Positions 26,902 through 34,904 of a DNA stretch of 64,000 nucleotides are shown piece by piece. The DNA is taken from positions 8,790 to 72,789 of the forward strand of contig JBBTVX010000006.1 of NCBI GenBank assembly GCA_038063015.1, read 5' to 3'. The position numbers were made by a program, and so were the translations under genes. The DNA comes from JACPYG01 sp038063015. Lineage in GTDB: Bacteria; Patescibacteriota; Minisyncoccia; Minisyncoccales; Staskawiczbacteraceae. Within the stretch, counting starts at the first letter, position 1. Each line of letters begins with the position of its first letter. Below the pieces are notes generated by a model, which saw nothing but the letters and a program-made list of their open reading frames with translations, was not told the DNA's origin and searched no databases.

Positions 26902-26929
26902 AGTATAGCAAACTCAGAGCTGTTGTCAA
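26902..26929 (-). promoter_or_regulatory. Promoter of the short minus-strand RNA
   Basis: TTGACA, 16 bases, TATACT on the minus strand, 31 bases before the atpG start on the other strand. Confidence 0.6.
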
Positions 26930-26959
26930 TGGGCTGATAAAATGATATAAAAACAAATT

Positions 26960-27940
26960 ATGGAATCGCCGCAGAATATAAAAAAAAGATTAAAATCTGT
27001 AAACAACATTGGTCAGATAACAAAGGCAATGGAGCTGGTTTCGGCTACAAAAATGAGAAAATCCCAGCAGATTGCCTTGGATTCCCGGCCATATGCTTTT
27101 GCGGCTTTGGATTTTTTGGCGACAATTTCAACCCTGGAAAAGAAAAAATTGCCGGCATTATTTGAAGTTAGAAAAAATATAAAAAGGGTTTTATTTGTTT
27201 TGGTGGCATCTGATAAAGGATTGGCCGGCGCGTTTAACAGTTCAGTTTTTAAAAAACTTGAAACTCATTTGAAAATAGAAAAAGAGCAGTGGAAAAAAGA
27301 AGAACATTTATATTTGGCAATTGGAGAAAAAGCGAACGCATATTTAGTCAAAAAGTTTAGTCCTGTGGTTCGGACTACGGGACTGAGTAAAAAAGTGATA
27401 AAAAAATTTGCGCAGGTGGGGGACTATACAACTCCAGAACAGGTAAAACCAATAACAGATTTTATAACAAGCGGATATTTAGAAAAAAAGTGGGACAGAG
27501 TAATTGTTGTTTCAACGCATTTCAGGTCTGCCTTAAAACAAGAACCGCACGTGAGAAGAGTTTTACCGATTGATTTTGACCATATTGTCGACACAATAAA
27601 AGAAATTATTCCAGAGCGCGGAAAATTTGCCGATTTGATAAAAGAACACCGCATAAGTTTTATTTCAGACAAACAAAAACTAAAAGAATATACAATTGAG
27701 CCAAAACCAGAAAAAGTTTTAGAAAAGTTGGCGGAACATTTATTTTTTATACAGATTTACCATTTAATTTTAGAAGCGAACGCATCAGAGCATTCAGCGC
27801 GAAGATTAGCTATGAAAACAGCATCAGATAATGCTTCAGACCTGGGTGAAGCATTAAACCTGCAATATAATAAATCCAGGCAATCCAGAATAACAACAGA
27901 AATTTCGGAAATTAGCGCGGGGGCGGAGGCGCAAAGTTAA
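26960..27940 (+). CDS. atpG: ATP synthase F1 subunit gamma
   Basis: 326 aa, slightly longer than usual. The N-terminal coiled coil KKRLKSVNNIGQITKAMELVSATKM and the C-terminal SEHSARRLAMKTASDNASDLGEALNLQYNKSRQSRITTEISEI are the family signatures of the central rotating shaft. Middle motif SDKGLAGAFN is present. Confidence 0.95.
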   Translation: MESPQNIKKRLKSVNNIGQITKAMELVSATKMRKSQQIALDSRPYAFAALDFLATISTLEKKKLPALFEVRKNIKRVLFVLVASDKGLAGAFNSSVFKKLETHLKIEKEQWKKEEHLYLAIGEKANAYLVKKFSPVVRTTGLSKKVIKKFAQVGDYTTPEQVKPITDFITSGYLEKKWDRVIVVSTHFRSALKQEPHVRRVLPIDFDHIVDTIKEIIPERGKFADLIKEHRISFISDKQKLKEYTIEPKPEKVLEKLAEHLFFIQIYHLILEANASEHSARRLAMKTASDNASDLGEALNLQYNKSRQSRITTEISEISAGAEAQS

Positions 27941-27958
27941 AATTTAAAAATATTTATT

Positions 27959-29338
27959 ATGAAAGGAAAAATTATACAAATTATAGGGCCGGTTGTAGAT
28001 GTTGAATTTGAAGAAGAGGGGAAACTTCCATCTCTTTTTAATGCCTTAAAAGTTAAGGGACCTAAAGGAGAGGTTATTTTGGAAGTTGTGAAGCATTTAG
28101 ATTTGACAAAAGTAAAAACAATTTCTTTACAATCAACAGACGGCCTGCAAAGGGGATTAGAGGTTGAGGATACGGGAAATCAAATCTTAGTTCCTGTCGG
28201 ACCGGAAGTTTTGGGAAATCTGTTTAATGTAATCGGCGAGCCCTTAAACAAAACCGGACCCAAAGCCAAGTTCGAAAAATATTGGCCGATTCATAGGTCG
28301 TCGCCTGCTTTTACAGAACAGGCTACAAAAACAGAAGTATTTGAGACAGGCATTAAAGTTGTTGACTTAATTGCCCCATTTATTAAGGGCGGAAAAATTG
28401 GTCTTTTTGGCGGAGCCGGAGTGGGCAAAACAGTATTTTTACAGGAGCTAATAAGAAACGTAGCCGAGGAATCCGGTGGCGTTTCTGTTTTTGCCGGAGT
28501 TGGAGAAAGAACAAGAGAAGGAAACGACTTGTATAGAGAGATGAACGAATCCGGAGTTATAAGTAAAACAGCTTTAGTTTTTGGCCAAATGAACGAAGTT
28601 CCGGGAGCTAGGGCCAGGGTGGCTTTATCGGCCTTGACGATGGCAGAATATTTTAGAGACGAAGAAAAGAAAAATGTTTTGCTTTTTATAGACAATATTT
28701 TTAGATTTTCTCAAGCAGGTTCTGAGGTTTCAACTTTATTGGGAAGAATGCCTTCAGCCGTAGGATATCAGCCAACATTAGCCCAAGAGATGGCAGAATT
28801 ACAGGAGAGGATTACTTCTACTAAAAATGGAGCTATTACTTCGGTTCAGGCAATTTATGTGCCAGCAGACGACATTACAGATCCAGCCCCGGCAACTACT
28901 TTTTCTCATTTGGACTCTACAATTGTTTTATCAAGATCCTTAACAGAAATTGGAATTTATCCGGCTGTTGACCCATTAGCTTCAAACTCTTCAGCCTTAG
29001 ACCCGAAAATAGTGGGCGAAAAACATTATAAGACGGCCAGAAATGTTCAATTAACTTTACAAAGATATAAAGACCTTCAGGATATTATTGCAATTTTGGG
29101 TATCGAAGAACTTTCTGAAGAAGATAAAAAAATCGTGGATAGAGCGCGAAAAATTCAAAGGTTTTTATCCCAGCCATTTTTCGTCGCAGAAAATTTTACC
29201 GGCAGGACGGGAAAGTTTGTGAAACTTGAAGACACAGTTCGCGGATTCGCAGAAATTTTAGAAGGAAAGCACGACGACATTCCAGAAGAAAATTTTTATT
29301 TAAAAGGGGGAATAGAAGAGGTTGCGCTCGAAAAGTAA
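27959..29338 (+). CDS. atpD: ATP synthase F1 subunit beta (catalytic)
   Basis: 459 aa. P-loop GGAGVGKT, catalytic region GERTREGNDLY, Walker B VLLFIDNIFRFSQAGSEVSTLLGRMPSAVGYQPTL, and DDITDPAPATTF are all intact. It catalyses ATP synthesis/hydrolysis in F1. Confidence 0.97.
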   Translation: MKGKIIQIIGPVVDVEFEEEGKLPSLFNALKVKGPKGEVILEVVKHLDLTKVKTISLQSTDGLQRGLEVEDTGNQILVPVGPEVLGNLFNVIGEPLNKTGPKAKFEKYWPIHRSSPAFTEQATKTEVFETGIKVVDLIAPFIKGGKIGLFGGAGVGKTVFLQELIRNVAEESGGVSVFAGVGERTREGNDLYREMNESGVISKTALVFGQMNEVPGARARVALSALTMAEYFRDEEKKNVLLFIDNIFRFSQAGSEVSTLLGRMPSAVGYQPTLAQEMAELQERITSTKNGAITSVQAIYVPADDITDPAPATTFSHLDSTIVLSRSLTEIGIYPAVDPLASNSSALDPKIVGEKHYKTARNVQLTLQRYKDLQDIIAILGIEELSEEDKKIVDRARKIQRFLSQPFFVAENFTGRTGKFVKLEDTVRGFAEILEGKHDDIPEENFYLKGGIEEVALEK

Positions 29339-29356
29339 TTTTCTGCTTATAATTTT

Positions 29357-29599
29357 ATGAAACTATCTCTTTATTCGCTAAAAAAAATATTATTTCAAGA
29401 CGAGGCCGAATCCTTAAATTGCAAAACAGTTATGGGGGAAATTACTGTTTTAGACAACCACGAAACGCTGATTACGGTTTTAGCGGCGGGAATTGTAAAA
29501 ATTACAGACAACCGGGAAAAACAACATTTTTTTCCAATAAAGTCAGGATTTTTAGAAGTAAAAACAGGCAACGAAGTTAGATGTATTGTTGAAGAATAG
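29357..29599 (+). CDS. atpC: ATP synthase F1 subunit epsilon, short form
   Basis: 80 aa, only the N-terminal beta-sandwich domain (GEITVLDNHETLITVLAAGIVKI, then FFPIKSGFLEVKTGNEVRCIVEE). The C-terminal helical hairpin that inhibits ATP hydrolysis in many bacteria is absent. The TAG stop overlaps the first bases of structured RNA copy 2. Confidence 0.9.
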   Translation: MKLSLYSLKKILFQDEAESLNCKTVMGEITVLDNHETLITVLAAGIVKITDNREKQHFFPIKSGFLEVKTGNEVRCIVEE

Positions 29600-29757
29600 A
29601 CCTGTTGCTTAATAAGGATCGTCGCGAAATGCAGTAATTTCGAGCGAAAAAAAGGAAATGAGAGGAGGCATATTGAAGCTAAATCTGTCGACGAGCATTT
29701 ACTTTTTTGCAGCCGAAATTACAAGTTGCAGCAGATTTCTTATTAAGCAATAGGTCT
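29598..29757 (+). ncRNA. Structured RNA element, copy 2 of 3
   Basis: 160 nt with a 21-bp closing stem (29598-29618 with 29737-29757, two G-U). The helix GTAATTTCG (29634-29642) with CGAAATTAC (29714-29722) occupies the place of the AAAATTTTG helix of copy 1 with different but complementary bases. AAATG (29656-29660) pairs with CATTT (29696-29700) around GAGGAGG and GACGAG. It starts inside the atpC stop codon and ends 6 bases before the DUF192 ATG. No separate promoter is evident, so it is likely part of the atp transcript or a leader. Confidence 0.7.
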
Positions 29758-29763
29758 AATGAT

Positions 29764-30219
29764 ATGGTTCAGAAGATTTTTTTAATTATTATATCTATTT
29801 TTGTACTTTTAATTGCCGTATTGTTTGCATTATTCATAAACAAACCCGTAAAAAAATGGGGGAGAGTTTGTTTCGAAAACAATTGTTTTAATGTGGAAAT
29901 AGCAAAAACCCCTTTAGAGACTTCCAAGGGCTTGATGTTTAGAAAAAACCTAGAGCAAGATAAGGGAATGCTTTTTGTTTTTAAAAAAGAAGCAAAATAT
30001 TCTTTTTGGATGAAAAATACTTTAATTCCCTTAGATATAATCTGGATAAACAAAGATAAAAAAGTTGTTTTTATCAGTGAGAATGCTCAGCCTTGCAAGT
30101 GGTATTCTTGTTATTCTATAAAGCCGACAGCAGAGGCAAAATATGTTTTAGAGGTAAATAGCGGCGTGGTCCAAAAAATTGGGTTGAAAACAGAAGACAA
30201 ACTGAATTTGACGTATTAA
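29764..30219 (+). CDS. DUF192 family membrane-anchored protein
   Basis: 151 aa from the ATG at 29764; an earlier TTG would lie inside the structured RNA. A membrane helix (residues 4-27) precedes the DUF192 domain with KTPLETSKGLMFRKNLEQDKGMLFVF, YSFWMKNTLIPLDIIWI and the C-terminal VLEVNSG. This is a small exported domain family of unknown biochemical role. Confidence 0.85.
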   Translation: MVQKIFLIIISIFVLLIAVLFALFINKPVKKWGRVCFENNCFNVEIAKTPLETSKGLMFRKNLEQDKGMLFVFKKEAKYSFWMKNTLIPLDIIWINKDKKVVFISENAQPCKWYSCYSIKPTAEAKYVLEVNSGVVQKIGLKTEDKLNLTY

Positions 30220-30227
30220 TATTAATA

Positions 30228-32567
30228 TTAATACAAGTATCCCCAGGTTTGAAGTTTGTCAGAATCTTCGTACCAGCCCAGACCGATGTCGGTTCTATAA
30301 AACATATTTTGCAATAATATGTTCTCTAATCTTGAATAAACCTGCTTTCTGGCATCTTCCATTGTAACTCCTGAGCCCGTAACAACAAGGGCATACCCGC
30401 TTTCTCCAGCTATTTGCCAATTTCCCTCAATTAACTTTACATCACCTAAATGAATTCCGTCTAAACTTGGCTTTTTAAAAATAATTGATAAATCTTTATA
30501 TATATTCATTTCCGACTTGTCGTTAAAAGGAAAAGGCGGCACCGCGCAAATAACTCCTATCTGGAAACCCTTTTTTGTTTTTAATTCAAAATTTTCTCCT
30601 TTTGCAATTGAATAGAAAAAATCACCCCAATTGCTTAAAACTCCCTCCATTGCAATTGATATATGGGGGTAGCCCATTCTGCATGTCCATTCTAAAGGAT
30701 AAATTCCACGACCGTTAGCTATACAGTTTATATCAATGTACCCAACATACCCAGATTTTTTAATTTCTTCTTTCATTTTTTCAAGGGTTGTTTTAAAAAT
30801 TGTGTTTGGCCCGGACCAATACATAGTTGTTCCCATCTCTCCTGTGTATGGGCCGATATCTCCTGGAAAAAGTTTTTTATGCTCAAAATTAATATTTATC
30901 GGATAAATGAAATCTTTTCCGTTAAAAAATGCCCCTACAGCTATTTCAACTCCTTGCACAAATTTTTGCAGTTGAAATTGTCTTACCCTTTCTCCTAAAA
31001 CTTTTTTGTTTGAGCGTATTATTTCGTGCAAGTCTTTCCCATCTTCGTCTTTTCCTAAAAATAAAAGACCCTTAGAATCTGAACCTATAAAACCAGAAGG
31101 CTTGTAAACATATCTACCGGGATTTTCTTCTATAAATTTTAAAGCAGCATCATGATCTAAAAACTCCCAATGTGGCAGGATTAACATGCCAATTTTTCTC
31201 ATCTCCGCTTGCCCAAACTCTCTGTCTTCTTCTAATTTGTCTGTGTATTCGCTTCCGCCAACGATTAATTTACCTTGTTTTCTTAATTGGTCTGCTTCTT
31301 TTCCAAAACCAACATCATCAAAACAATTACCGCACCACATTGGTTTGCCGTTCCTGCGGACATAAATTATATGATTTTTTACTTCAACGCAATAAACATA
31401 ATCGTTGTAATTAATTTTTGTCCAATATTTTTTATCTTTTAATCTCGGTTCAAGATTTCTATTTTTGATAACGGACAAAACATTTCCCCTAATTCTGCCC
31501 GCTAAGCCAATTTTTAATAAAATTTCTTGCAAATCGTTTAATAATTTTTTAGAGACAGAATAATAAAAACTATGATGTTTGCCCGAGTGCCCATCTCCAA
31601 GCATTAACCAATTAAAAAGAATTTTAAGATTTTCACTATCCGCTTCTTTTATCCAATCTGGAACGAACTTGTTAAAAGTGCCATTGCCAAAATTATCAAC
31701 TAAAAATTTTGCTAATGCGCCATTATGGATTCTTATCTCCTCGCCCTTTTCTTTTTTAGTTGCGCAAAAAATAACTTCGGCGTTTTTTAATATATTTTTA
31801 AATTTATTTAATGTTTCTCCATAATTTTGGTAGATTCTTATTCCGTTTAAATTGTTCCACCTTTTGATAGTAGCTCCTTCAGAAATATAAAAACCAACGA
31901 TTGCCATCAAATGGCATGTTTTCATTAAAAATCCTTTGTAAGTATGAGCTCTTTTTATTTTTGGAACGCCAGTATTCCACTCTATTTTGTAGTCAGGAAT
32001 TTTGATTACTTCATTTATCCTACCATGCCAATTACAGCCAAGTTTGATATGTTTTCTGGTATTTTTAAATATATCGTTTGCTTTTTCAAAAGAATATTTT
32101 CCATTATAGCGCTTAACAAACATTTTGTGCACGGGGGTAACGCAGAATTCATTTTCCGAACTATTATACCGGATCATTTTTCCATAATATTTTTCTTTTA
32201 TTAACCTGTTTGGTTTATGGTATTCTAATTCAAAATTATCTGGATTTAGTGTAGCAAGAAAATCTTTTTTATTGACATTTTTTATTAATTTCCAGCCAGT
32301 ATCAGTTAGTATTTCTGTTTTTTTGTCATAACAAACTACATCTGCCCAGTCAATAAATTTTTTCCAGTCGTCAACTTTTTCTAAAAATCCATCGTACACA
32401 TCTTTATCTGTTTCCGATTTTATATAAATTTTTACTTCATGCCCCTCTTTTTTAATTTGCAAAGCTAAATCGCCCGATAAACTTTCCCAGCTTACAAACA
32501 AAAATTTTTTCGCTTCTTTTAAAGCCGGCGTTATTCCATTTTTTAAAATTCCATTTCCATTCGCCAT
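30228..32567 (-). CDS. PurD-like ATP-grasp ligase interrupted by an intein
   Basis: 779 aa precursor. Residues 1-78 and 415-779 (443 aa spliced) form a PurD-type ATP-grasp protein: an N-terminal Rossmann segment, YVYKPSGFIGSDSKGLLFL, VEIAVGAFFNG, FEHKKLFPGDIGPYTGEMGTT and GYIDINCIANGRGIYPLEWTCRMGYP, with the ATP/metal-binding Glu and Asn. PurD joins glycine to phosphoribosylamine. No other purine genes are here, so another amide ligation is possible. Residues 79-414 are an intein. A GNAT-fold gene lies 31 bases upstream in the same direction. Confidence 0.8.
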   Translation of the reverse strand: MANGNGILKNGITPALKEAKKFLFVSWESLSGDLALQIKKEGHEVKIYIKSETDKDVYDGFLEKVDDWKKFIDWADVVCYDKKTEILTDTGWKLIKNVNKKDFLATLNPDNFELEYHKPNRLIKEKYYGKMIRYNSSENEFCVTPVHKMFVKRYNGKYSFEKANDIFKNTRKHIKLGCNWHGRINEVIKIPDYKIEWNTGVPKIKRAHTYKGFLMKTCHLMAIVGFYISEGATIKRWNNLNGIRIYQNYGETLNKFKNILKNAEVIFCATKKEKGEEIRIHNGALAKFLVDNFGNGTFNKFVPDWIKEADSENLKILFNWLMLGDGHSGKHHSFYYSVSKKLLNDLQEILLKIGLAGRIRGNVLSVIKNRNLEPRLKDKKYWTKINYNDYVYCVEVKNHIIYVRRNGKPMWCGNCFDDVGFGKEADQLRKQGKLIVGGSEYTDKLEEDREFGQAEMRKIGMLILPHWEFLDHDAALKFIEENPGRYVYKPSGFIGSDSKGLLFLGKDEDGKDLHEIIRSNKKVLGERVRQFQLQKFVQGVEIAVGAFFNGKDFIYPININFEHKKLFPGDIGPYTGEMGTTMYWSGPNTIFKTTLEKMKEEIKKSGYVGYIDINCIANGRGIYPLEWTCRMGYPHISIAMEGVLSNWGDFFYSIAKGENFELKTKKGFQIGVICAVPPFPFNDKSEMNIYKDLSIIFKKPSLDGIHLGDVKLIEGNWQIAGESGYALVVTGSGVTMEDARKQVYSRLENILLQNMFYRTDIGLGWYEDSDKLQTWGYLY
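31326..32333 (-). mobile_element. Intein with LAGLIDADG homing endonuclease (336 aa)
   Basis: It begins at Cys79 (CYDKKTEILTDTGWKLI, block A). Block B is VTPVHKMF with the TxxH motif. Two dodecapeptide motifs of a LAGLIDADG endonuclease are visible (HLMAIVGFYISEGATI and FNWLMLGDGHSG). Block F is YVYCVEVKNHIIYV. The C-terminal splice junction reads CGN, then Cys+1, with Gly in place of the usual penultimate His. Removing it joins WADVV to CFDDVGFGKE, which restores a natural PurD-like sequence. Confidence 0.9.
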
Positions 32568-32598
32568 TTTATATTATTAAAATTTAATTTTGAGTTTA

Positions 32599-33507
32599 TT
32601 ATTGTTTTTTTGCCACTGAAAATACATGTGTTTTATAAAATGATTCGGGCTTAAATTTATTTTTAAAATTAGTTAACGCATCTTCTCCTCCGCCCATGTC
32701 TGCTTCTTTATAGCCTTTAGCCCTAAGCCATGCCAAATCTTCGAGATAAAGCATATCTCCCAGGTCTGAAATTGAATAGTCGTGAATTCCCAATGAACCA
32801 TAAAATCGATTACTGTTAGGAATCATCCATCCTGCATTTATTCCGCATACTTTTCCATCAACAACTAATACTCTTGATTCCGTTGACCCCTTGAAATTAC
32901 TATCTATAAAATTATAAAATGGCAAGAAGTGAGCCCTGTCGCTTCCTCCTCTCTTCTTGCGCCATTGGTCAATTATGGAACATAAAACTTCTTTATTTTC
33001 GTAAGTTTTAGCGTTTAAAACTGATACTGAATGACTCTGGTAAAACTTATTTTTTTCTTTTCTCAATGTTTTCCAACGGTTTCCCGAAAGCGAGGCATCA
33101 AAATTTTTAAGATTGTATATAGGCCATGTTAATGTATAGTTGATTCGACGGCTTTTAATGCTTTGCGGCAGAGCGCTTATAAATTTTTTATATAATGCAT
33201 CTTCAAGCTCAAGGGTGACTTTTTTAATTTCTTTTGTCTGGAATATGCAATCTAAATATTGAAGAAGAATCGCAACGCGGAGCGGAGAAGGCGCAATTGG
33301 GCTAGAAAAAACAATGCACGCTCCCTTATCTTTTTCTTCAATTGTTAAGAGTCCTGTCCCATTCTCTCCATCGGCAAATATATTTTTTGAACCTTTTTCT
33401 GCCTGGCATTGATACCACCAAAAATTATGTTCTGGGGCATATCCGTATTCGTTTATTGTTTTTTCAATTCGCGATTTTTCTGAAATCGTGTCCTCAAAAA
33501 AAATCAT
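32599..33507 (-). CDS. GNAT-fold acyltransferase (DUF2156/peptidoglycan-type)
   Basis: 302 aa. Two GNAT-like halves: an N-terminal variable half and a C-terminal half with RVLVVDGKVCGINAGW, YLEDLAWLRAKGYKEADMGGGEDALTNFKNKFKPESF. The pattern resembles lysyltransferase/FemAB-type aminoacyltransferases that use charged tRNA or acyl-CoA donors. It is followed by the ATP-grasp gene, so the two may modify the same substrate. Confidence 0.65.
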   Translation of the reverse strand: MIFFEDTISEKSRIEKTINEYGYAPEHNFWWYQCQAEKGSKNIFADGENGTGLLTIEEKDKGACIVFSSPIAPSPLRVAILLQYLDCIFQTKEIKKVTLELEDALYKKFISALPQSIKSRRINYTLTWPIYNLKNFDASLSGNRWKTLRKEKNKFYQSHSVSVLNAKTYENKEVLCSIIDQWRKKRGGSDRAHFLPFYNFIDSNFKGSTESRVLVVDGKVCGINAGWMIPNSNRFYGSLGIHDYSISDLGDMLYLEDLAWLRAKGYKEADMGGGEDALTNFKNKFKPESFYKTHVFSVAKKQ

Positions 33508-33570
33508 ATTTCTATTTTATTTTTAAAATCAGTTTAAATTATTATATCACTAATATTTTTTTTATACAAA

Positions 33571-33607
33571 AAAACAACCCTTCGATAAACTCAGGGTTGT
33601 TTTTTAA
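33571..33607. terminator. Bidirectional hairpin with a CCTTCGATAAACTCAGGG core
   Basis: AACAACCC (33573-33580), loop, GGGTTGTT (33594-33601), with A and T runs on either side. It serves convergent or co-directional ends. Its core matches the palindromic repeat family found elsewhere in this window. Confidence 0.75.
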
Positions 33608-33618
33608 ATTCACAGAAA

Positions 33619-33807
33619 TTATCTGCTGAATCTTGGAGGTCTTTTTTTAGACCAGCATTCTCTGCAATAGATTGGCCTGTCGGGAGCTGGTTCAAAGGGA
33701 AGTTCTGTAATTTCTACGCCGCATTCGCCGCATTTCCAGTTTCCTTTGACCATTTCACGAGGACCAAAATTTCCTCCCCTTTGGTTATCAAATTTTTTGA
33801 AGACCAT
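33619..33807 (-). CDS. Small zinc-ribbon protein
   Basis: 62 aa. Two CxxC pairs (CGECGVEI and CRECW) form a zinc ribbon of the CxxC-x(n)-CxxC type. This matches the CxxC-x17-CxxC-x-SSxxSR-like small proteins common in CPR genomes. A flexible basic end (KKRPPRFSR) suggests RNA or DNA contact. Function unknown. Confidence 0.75.
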   Translation of the reverse strand: MVFKKFDNQRGGNFGPREMVKGNWKCGECGVEITELPFEPAPDRPIYCRECWSKKRPPRFSR

Positions 33808-33971
33808 TGAAATGATTTTGCTTTGTTTTAATATAAAGCGACCTTTTGACTTTTAAGTCGCTTTTACTTATTTCTAAGATAGCTCGACTTATACATCTAG
33901 AGTTATTATACTTTTTATTTATTATAAGTCAAGGGTTTTTTCTTTTTACCATAAAGTGTATTATTAAATGT

Positions 33972-34808
33972 ATGAAAAAAGTTTTTTTAATTATTACAAT
34001 AATAATAACGACAGTGGCTTTATCTGTTGCCTCTTTTATTTTGTTGCAACAAAAAAAGGAGGAAATATTGCCACCAGAGACAAAATTAGGCATTGAGGTT
34101 TTTTTGCCAAAATCAAACGAAGAGGTTTTTTCTCCCTTAGAAATTATAGGTACCATTAACGGCAACGGCTGGGTTGGTTTTGAGGGCCAGGTTGGAACAG
34201 TTAAATTATTAAATAGCGAGGGCGAAGAATTAGCCGTAGGATTTTTGCAGGCAACAACCGAGTGGACGCAATTGCCTGTCAGATTTAAAACAATTTTAGA
34301 TTTTATTTCTCTTAATATGGACGCAGGCAGACTTGTTTTTAATAATGAAAATCCCAGCGGTTTGCCCCAAAATGATAGGGAGTTTGTTTTGCCGATAAAA
34401 ATTAGCAAAACCGTGAAAGGCGCGATACAAGTGAAGCTTTATTTTAACAATAACGAAATGGAGCCCGAGTATTCTTGTCAAAAGGTTTTCCCCGTAGATA
34501 GGGGAGTTTCTGAAACTAAGGCGGTTGCCAAAGCGGCTTTGGAAGAGTTATTAAAAGGACCGACCAGACAAGAAATATTGGACGGATTTTTTACAAGCAT
34601 AAATCCAGGTGTTAAAATTCAAAAATTAACAATTGAAAATACTGTGGCGAAAGTTGATTTTGACAGTAATTTAGAAAAAAATGTTGGCGGGTCGTGTCGA
34701 GTGTCGGCAATAAGAAATCAGATAACTCAAACACTTTCGCAATTTAAAACAGTTCAAAGCGTTATAATTTCAATAAACGGAAGAACAGAAGACATTTTGC
34801 AACCTTAA
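33972..34808 (+). CDS. Lipobox-free membrane-anchored protein with Gmad2 and GerMN domains
   Basis: 278 aa from the ATG at 33972. A membrane helix (residues 4-26) is followed by an Ig-like Gmad2 domain (IEVFLPKSNEEVFSPLEIIGTINGNGW, about 45-130). A GerMN domain follows (VKLYFNNNE...VAKAALEELLKGPTRQEILDGFFTSI...KVDFDSNLEKNVGGS, about 160-275). In spore formers GerMN proteins sit in the envelope; here an envelope role is inferred. Confidence 0.8.
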   Translation: MKKVFLIITIIITTVALSVASFILLQQKKEEILPPETKLGIEVFLPKSNEEVFSPLEIIGTINGNGWVGFEGQVGTVKLLNSEGEELAVGFLQATTEWTQLPVRFKTILDFISLNMDAGRLVFNNENPSGLPQNDREFVLPIKISKTVKGAIQVKLYFNNNEMEPEYSCQKVFPVDRGVSETKAVAKAALEELLKGPTRQEILDGFFTSINPGVKIQKLTIENTVAKVDFDSNLEKNVGGSCRVSAIRNQITQTLSQFKTVQSVIISINGRTEDILQP

Positions 34809-34904
34809 TTGCTCGGCAAATAATTTTTTTCGGCGAGGGGATTTTGCCTTCGGCAAGCCTGCCCTCGCGCTCAAAAAAAAATATTTGCCTCGCTTTCTTT
34901 AATT
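34809..34904 (+). repeat. Palindromic intergenic repeat related to one inside mnmA
   Basis: CTCGGCAAATAATTTTTTT, then CGGCGAGGGGATTTTGCC, TTCG, GGCAAGCCTGCCCTCGCG, then CTCAAAAAAAAATATTTGCC. The nested arms form a long hairpin. A shorter relative (CTCGGCAATCAAATTTTTCTC...GGGGATTTTGCCC...) lies in frame in mnmA at about 44951-45027. Confidence 0.7.

Noticed and set aside
29707..29763. Earlier TTG start for the DUF192 protein
   Set aside because: It would place 19 residues inside the structured RNA; the ATG at 29764 directly precedes the membrane anchor.
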